From the NCBI GenBank assembly GCA_002255565.1, contig NCBE01000002.1:1-32965 (forward strand): 32,965 nt of DNA, written 5' to 3'. Source of the stretch: Actinobacteria bacterium 21-73-9 (GTDB taxonomy: Bacteria; Actinomycetota; Acidimicrobiia; Acidimicrobiales; RAAP-2). A model generated the notes under the pieces. The model was not told where the DNA came from. It did no database searches and saw nothing but the letters and a program-made list of their open reading frames with translations. How positions within the stretch are numbered: position 1 is the first letter of the stretch; every line of letters begins with the position of its first letter. Below, in pieces: positions 30,788-32,965 of this stretch. Position numbers and translations under genes: made by a program.

Positions 30788-30884
30788 TACCGTGACCCTC
30801 GTGGCACGGCATCGATCCCCGCGTCCCCCGGTCGTGGTCGACCGTGCCGCACCCCGCCCCCCCGCGTCGCGACGGCCCCGATGA
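30788..30884 (+). promoter_or_regulatory. -10 element and 27-codon leaderless uORF before second response regulator
   Basis: TACCGT (30788-30793) is followed after 7 nt by GTG at 30801. The frame from it is open for 27 codons (Arg/Pro-rich) and ends with TGA at 30882-30884, which overlaps the regulator's ATG as ATGA. No Shine-Dalgarno site precedes that ATG, so translation of the regulator may depend on ribosomes finishing the uORF. Inferred from sequence. Confidence 0.42.
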
Positions 30885-31576
30885 GCGTCGAGGCGCGCGT
30901 GCGCCCGGTGATCCTCGTCGTGGAGGACGAGGAGAGCTACCGCGACGCCCTCGACATCGGACTCGGCGTCGAGGGGTTCGTCGTCGTGGGCGCGCGCACG
31001 ATCGCCGAGGCCCGTCAGCAGCTCGCCGTGCGCAAGCCCGACCTCGTGCTCCTCGACGTGATGCTGCCCGACGGGTCGGGCCTGGACTTCTGCCGCGAGC
31101 TCTACGACACCACCCGGCTGCCGGTCGTGATGGTGACGGCCCGCTCGAGTGAGGTCGACGTCGTCGTGGGCCTCGAGATCGGGGCGGCCGACTACGTCAC
31201 CAAGCCGTTCCGGCTGCGCGAGCTCGTCGCGCGCATCCGCGCGGTCCTGCGCCGGCCGGTCACCGAGGACGACCACGAGGTCATCGCCTTCGGGGACCTG
31301 CGCATCGACCTCGCCCGGCGCACCGTCGCGCGCCGCGGGACCGAGGTCGACCTCTCGCGCAAGGAGTTCGACCTCCTGGCGCTGCTCGCCTCGCGCCTGG
31401 GCCAGGTGGTCACCCGCGAGGCGTGCCTCGACGCCTTGTGGTGGGGGCTCGACCTCGCCGACACCCGCACGCTGGACACCCACGTGAAGCGGCTGCGCCA
31501 GAAGGTCGAGGACGACCCGGCCCACCCCCGCCACCTCATAACCGTGCGCGGCGTCGGGTTCCGGCTCGACCCGTAG
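30881..31576 (+). CDS. OmpR/PhoB-family response regulator
   Basis: A 231-residue two-component transcription factor. The receiver domain has EDE at the acidic pocket, phospho-acceptor D59 in LVLLDVMLP, the Thr of MVTAR and K108 in VTKPFR. The winged-helix domain (about 130-230) shows LSRKEFDLLALLA, QVVTREACLDALWW, DTHVKRLRQKVE and the closing ITVRGVGFRLDP. No histidine kinase gene is next to it, so its partner lies elsewhere. The ATG lacks a ribosome site and overlaps the end of a short uORF. Its stop codon TAG is part of the TAGGCT box that seems to drive the following peroxiredoxin gene, so the two are adjacent but may be separately transcribed. Confidence 0.92.
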   Translation: MSVEARVRPVILVVEDEESYRDALDIGLGVEGFVVVGARTIAEARQQLAVRKPDLVLLDVMLPDGSGLDFCRELYDTTRLPVVMVTARSSEVDVVVGLEIGAADYVTKPFRLRELVARIRAVLRRPVTEDDHEVIAFGDLRIDLARRTVARRGTEVDLSRKEFDLLALLASRLGQVVTREACLDALWWGLDLADTRTLDTHVKRLRQKVEDDPAHPRHLITVRGVGFRLDP

Positions 31577-31585
31577 GCTCGCGTC
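31574..31585 (+). promoter_or_regulatory. -10 TAGGCT for leaderless peroxiredoxin gene
   Basis: TAGGCT (31574-31579) contains the regulator's stop codon and is followed by exactly 6 nt and the GTG start of the peroxiredoxin. No Shine-Dalgarno site is present, as expected for a leaderless mRNA. Confidence 0.45.
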
Positions 31586-32041
31586 GTGCGCGTCGACGAC
31601 CCGGCCCCGGACTTCTCCCTCGTCGACCAGGACGGCCAGGCGCGGACCCTCGGGGACCTGCTGGCGGCCGGTCCCGTCGTCCTCTTCTTCTACCCGGCGG
31701 CCCTCAGCCCGGGCTGCACCCGCGAGTCGTGCCACTTCCGCGACCTGGCGAGCGAGTTCGCCGCCCTCGGGGCGCAGGTCGTGGGGATCTCCATGGACGA
31801 GGTGGACAAGCAGGGCGACTTCGCCCGACGCCACCACCTGGGCTACCCCCTCTTGAGCGACCCCGACGGGCGCGTCGCCGAGCTCTACGGCGTCAAGCGC
31901 TCGCTCGGGTTCCTCCGGGTCAAGCGCACGACCTTCGTCGTCGCCCCCGACCGACGGATCCTCGCCGTCGTGGCGAGCGAGGTCTCGATGAACGCCCACG
32001 CGGACCGCGCCCTCGAGGCGCTGCGCCAGCGCGCCGCCTGA
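31586..32041 (+). CDS. bcp: Thiol peroxidase, PrxQ/BCP-type peroxiredoxin
   Basis: A 151-residue cytoplasmic peroxiredoxin that reduces hydrogen peroxide and organic hydroperoxides using thioredoxin-like donors. The family pattern is clear: APDFSLVDQDG, VVLFFYPAALSPGCTRESC with peroxidatic C44 and resolving C49 (CX4C spacing as in atypical 2-Cys PrxQ), FRD, VVGISMD, FARRHHLGYPLLSDPDG, and a late RTTFVVAPD strand. The usual basic/acidic residues before PGCT (often KD) are replaced by AALS, a small deviation. The GTG start lies directly at the expected mRNA 5' end. The TGA stop abuts the facing E2 gene's stop with no gap (TGATCA). Confidence 0.93.
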   Translation: MRVDDPAPDFSLVDQDGQARTLGDLLAAGPVVLFFYPAALSPGCTRESCHFRDLASEFAALGAQVVGISMDEVDKQGDFARRHHLGYPLLSDPDGRVAELYGVKRSLGFLRVKRTTFVVAPDRRILAVVASEVSMNAHADRALEALRQRAA

Positions 32042-32965
32042 TCAGCCGGCGATGAGCCGGGCCGCGGGGTCCTCGAGGTAGTCGGCGATGTGGCGCAGCA
32101 CGCGGCTCGCGAGCGCGCCGTCGACCTGTCGGTGGTCGAAGGACATCGCGAGCTCGGTGACCTGACGGACCACGACCTCGCCGTCGACGACCCACGGCGC
32201 GGGCGCCACCCGGCCGACCGCGACGATCGCCCCCGTGCCCGGGGGCAGGATCGGCACCGCGGCGTCCACGTTGAACGGGCCGACGTTGGTGATGGTGATC
32301 GTGGTGCCCAGCATGTCGTTGGGCGCGGTCGTCCCGGCCCGGGCGGTGTCGACGAGGGCGTTGAGCGCCCGGGCCACGCCGACGAGGTCGAGCCGGTCGG
32401 CACCCTTCACGTTGGGCACGATCAGGCCCCGTGGGGTGTCGGCCGCGATGCCGAGGTTCACGACGCGGCGCACCACGACCTCGCCCTTCTCGGCGTCGAA
32501 GCTGGAGTTGACGCCGGGGAAGTGTCGGGCCGCGTCGCACACGGCCATCGCCACGATCGCCAGCGGCGAGAGGCGCACTCCCGCGAACGCCGGGCGCTCC
32601 TTGAGCGCGGCCAGCAGCTCCATCGTGCGCGTCGCGTCGAGGCGCACCCAGACGGCCGCGTGCGGGGCGCTGAAGGCGCTCTGGGTCATCGCCTCGGCCA
32701 TCGAGCGCAACACCCCGCGCACGGGGATCCGCTCCACCTCGGGCCCGCTCGACCACGGGGCGAGGTCGTGGCCGACGAAGCGGGTCGTCGTCGTGGGACC
32801 CGTCACCGGCGGCCGCGACGGCGCGGCGGCCGGGGCGGACCCGAGCAGGGCCTCGACGTCCGCGCGGGTGATCAGGCCGTCGCGACCGGTGCCGCGCACC
32901 GTGGCGAGGTCGATCCCGTGCTGCTTGGCGTAGAGGCGCACCGGCGGCGTCGAGCGCGGGGCGAG
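32042..32965 (-). CDS. 2-oxoacid dehydrogenase E2 acyltransferase (N-terminus outside window)
   Basis: C-terminal 307 residues of a dihydrolipoamide acyltransferase, the core of pyruvate- or branched-chain-type dehydrogenase complexes. The frame is open to the window edge, and the residues there begin the peripheral-subunit-binding domain (TPPVRLYAKQHGIDLATV, then GTGRDGLITRADVEALL); the lipoyl domain must lie beyond. A Pro/Thr linker leads to the catalytic domain: RGVLRSMAEAMTQSAF, VNLGIAADTPRGLIVPNVK, TITNVGPFNVDAAVPIL, and the active-site SFDHRQVDG with the catalytic His. Which oxoacid is used cannot be told. The gene is convergent with the peroxiredoxin gene with zero spacing. Confidence 0.93.
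   Translation of the reverse strand, partial: LAPRSTPPVRLYAKQHGIDLATVRGTGRDGLITRADVEALLGSAPAAAPSRPPVTGPTTTTRFVGHDLAPWSSGPEVERIPVRGVLRSMAEAMTQSAFSAPHAAVWVRLDATRTMELLAALKERPAFAGVRLSPLAIVAMAVCDAARHFPGVNSSFDAEKGEVVVRRVVNLGIAADTPRGLIVPNVKGADRLDLVGVARALNALVDTARAGTTAPNDMLGTTITITNVGPFNVDAAVPILPPGTGAIVAVGRVAPAPWVVDGEVVVRQVTELAMSFDHRQVDGALASRVLRHIADYLEDPAARLIAG

Noticed and set aside
1-32965. tRNA, rRNA, CRISPR arrays and insertion sequences
   Set aside because: No tRNA- or rRNA-like sequence, no regularly spaced direct repeats and no transposase or terminal inverted repeats were seen.

Overview
This window is about 33 kb of very GC-rich DNA (roughly 70% or more by eye). It is densely packed: neighbouring genes often overlap by 4 nt, many start with GTG, and several promoters look like TAnnnT placed 6-8 nt before the start codon. 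These traits, with a PilT/PilD type IV pilus system, Thr-rich secreted proteins, SHOCT and GH16 proteins, suggest a high-GC actinobacterium. A deep lineage such as Acidimicrobiia is possible, but that is inference; no rRNA or other marker gene is present.

Layout. (1) 1-5431: the end of a PilT retraction ATPase gene and a DUF429 gene (+), facing a leftward operon of two multi-pass membrane GT-C-like proteins with the prepilin peptidase PilD between them. (2) 5533-9561: an OmpR-type response regulator (+) facing a leftward pair, a degenerate EAL protein and a GAF/PAS hybrid histidine kinase. (3) 9683-23678: a surface-polysaccharide locus. It holds GalE, two family-2 glycosyltransferases, a second NAD-dependent epimerase, a GMC-type flavoprotein with a ferredoxin-like Cys cluster, three membrane proteins in an overlapping operon, one unrecognised protein, and four secreted or anchored GH16 glycoside hydrolase paralogues. 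One GH16 carries a C-terminal OmpA-like domain. (4) 23679-24642: a gene-poor stretch with a decayed LicD/fukutin-like gene. (5) 24921-28973: a PAS-PAS-GGDEF-EAL protein, a small His/Cys-rich protein, an SGNH hydrolase and a SHOCT membrane protein. (6) 28994-32965: a small ParB-like ORF, a secreted protein with eight CX5C repeats, a second OmpR-type regulator, a PrxQ peroxiredoxin, and the C-terminal part of a 2-oxoacid dehydrogenase E2 (cut by the window edge).

How they may work together (inference): glycosyltransferases and epimerases build an extracellular polysaccharide, the GH16 enzymes cut or remodel it outside the cell, and c-di-GMP proteins and two-component systems could set the balance between pili and matrix.

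The most unusual signals are the GH16 quartet with a private N-terminal signature; three promoters whose predicted transcript starts at a short GTG uORF ending in a 4-nt overlap with the next gene (two response regulators and galE); an apparently structured RNA leader before a glycosyltransferase gene; and convergent gene pairs whose stop codons share the bases CTAG.
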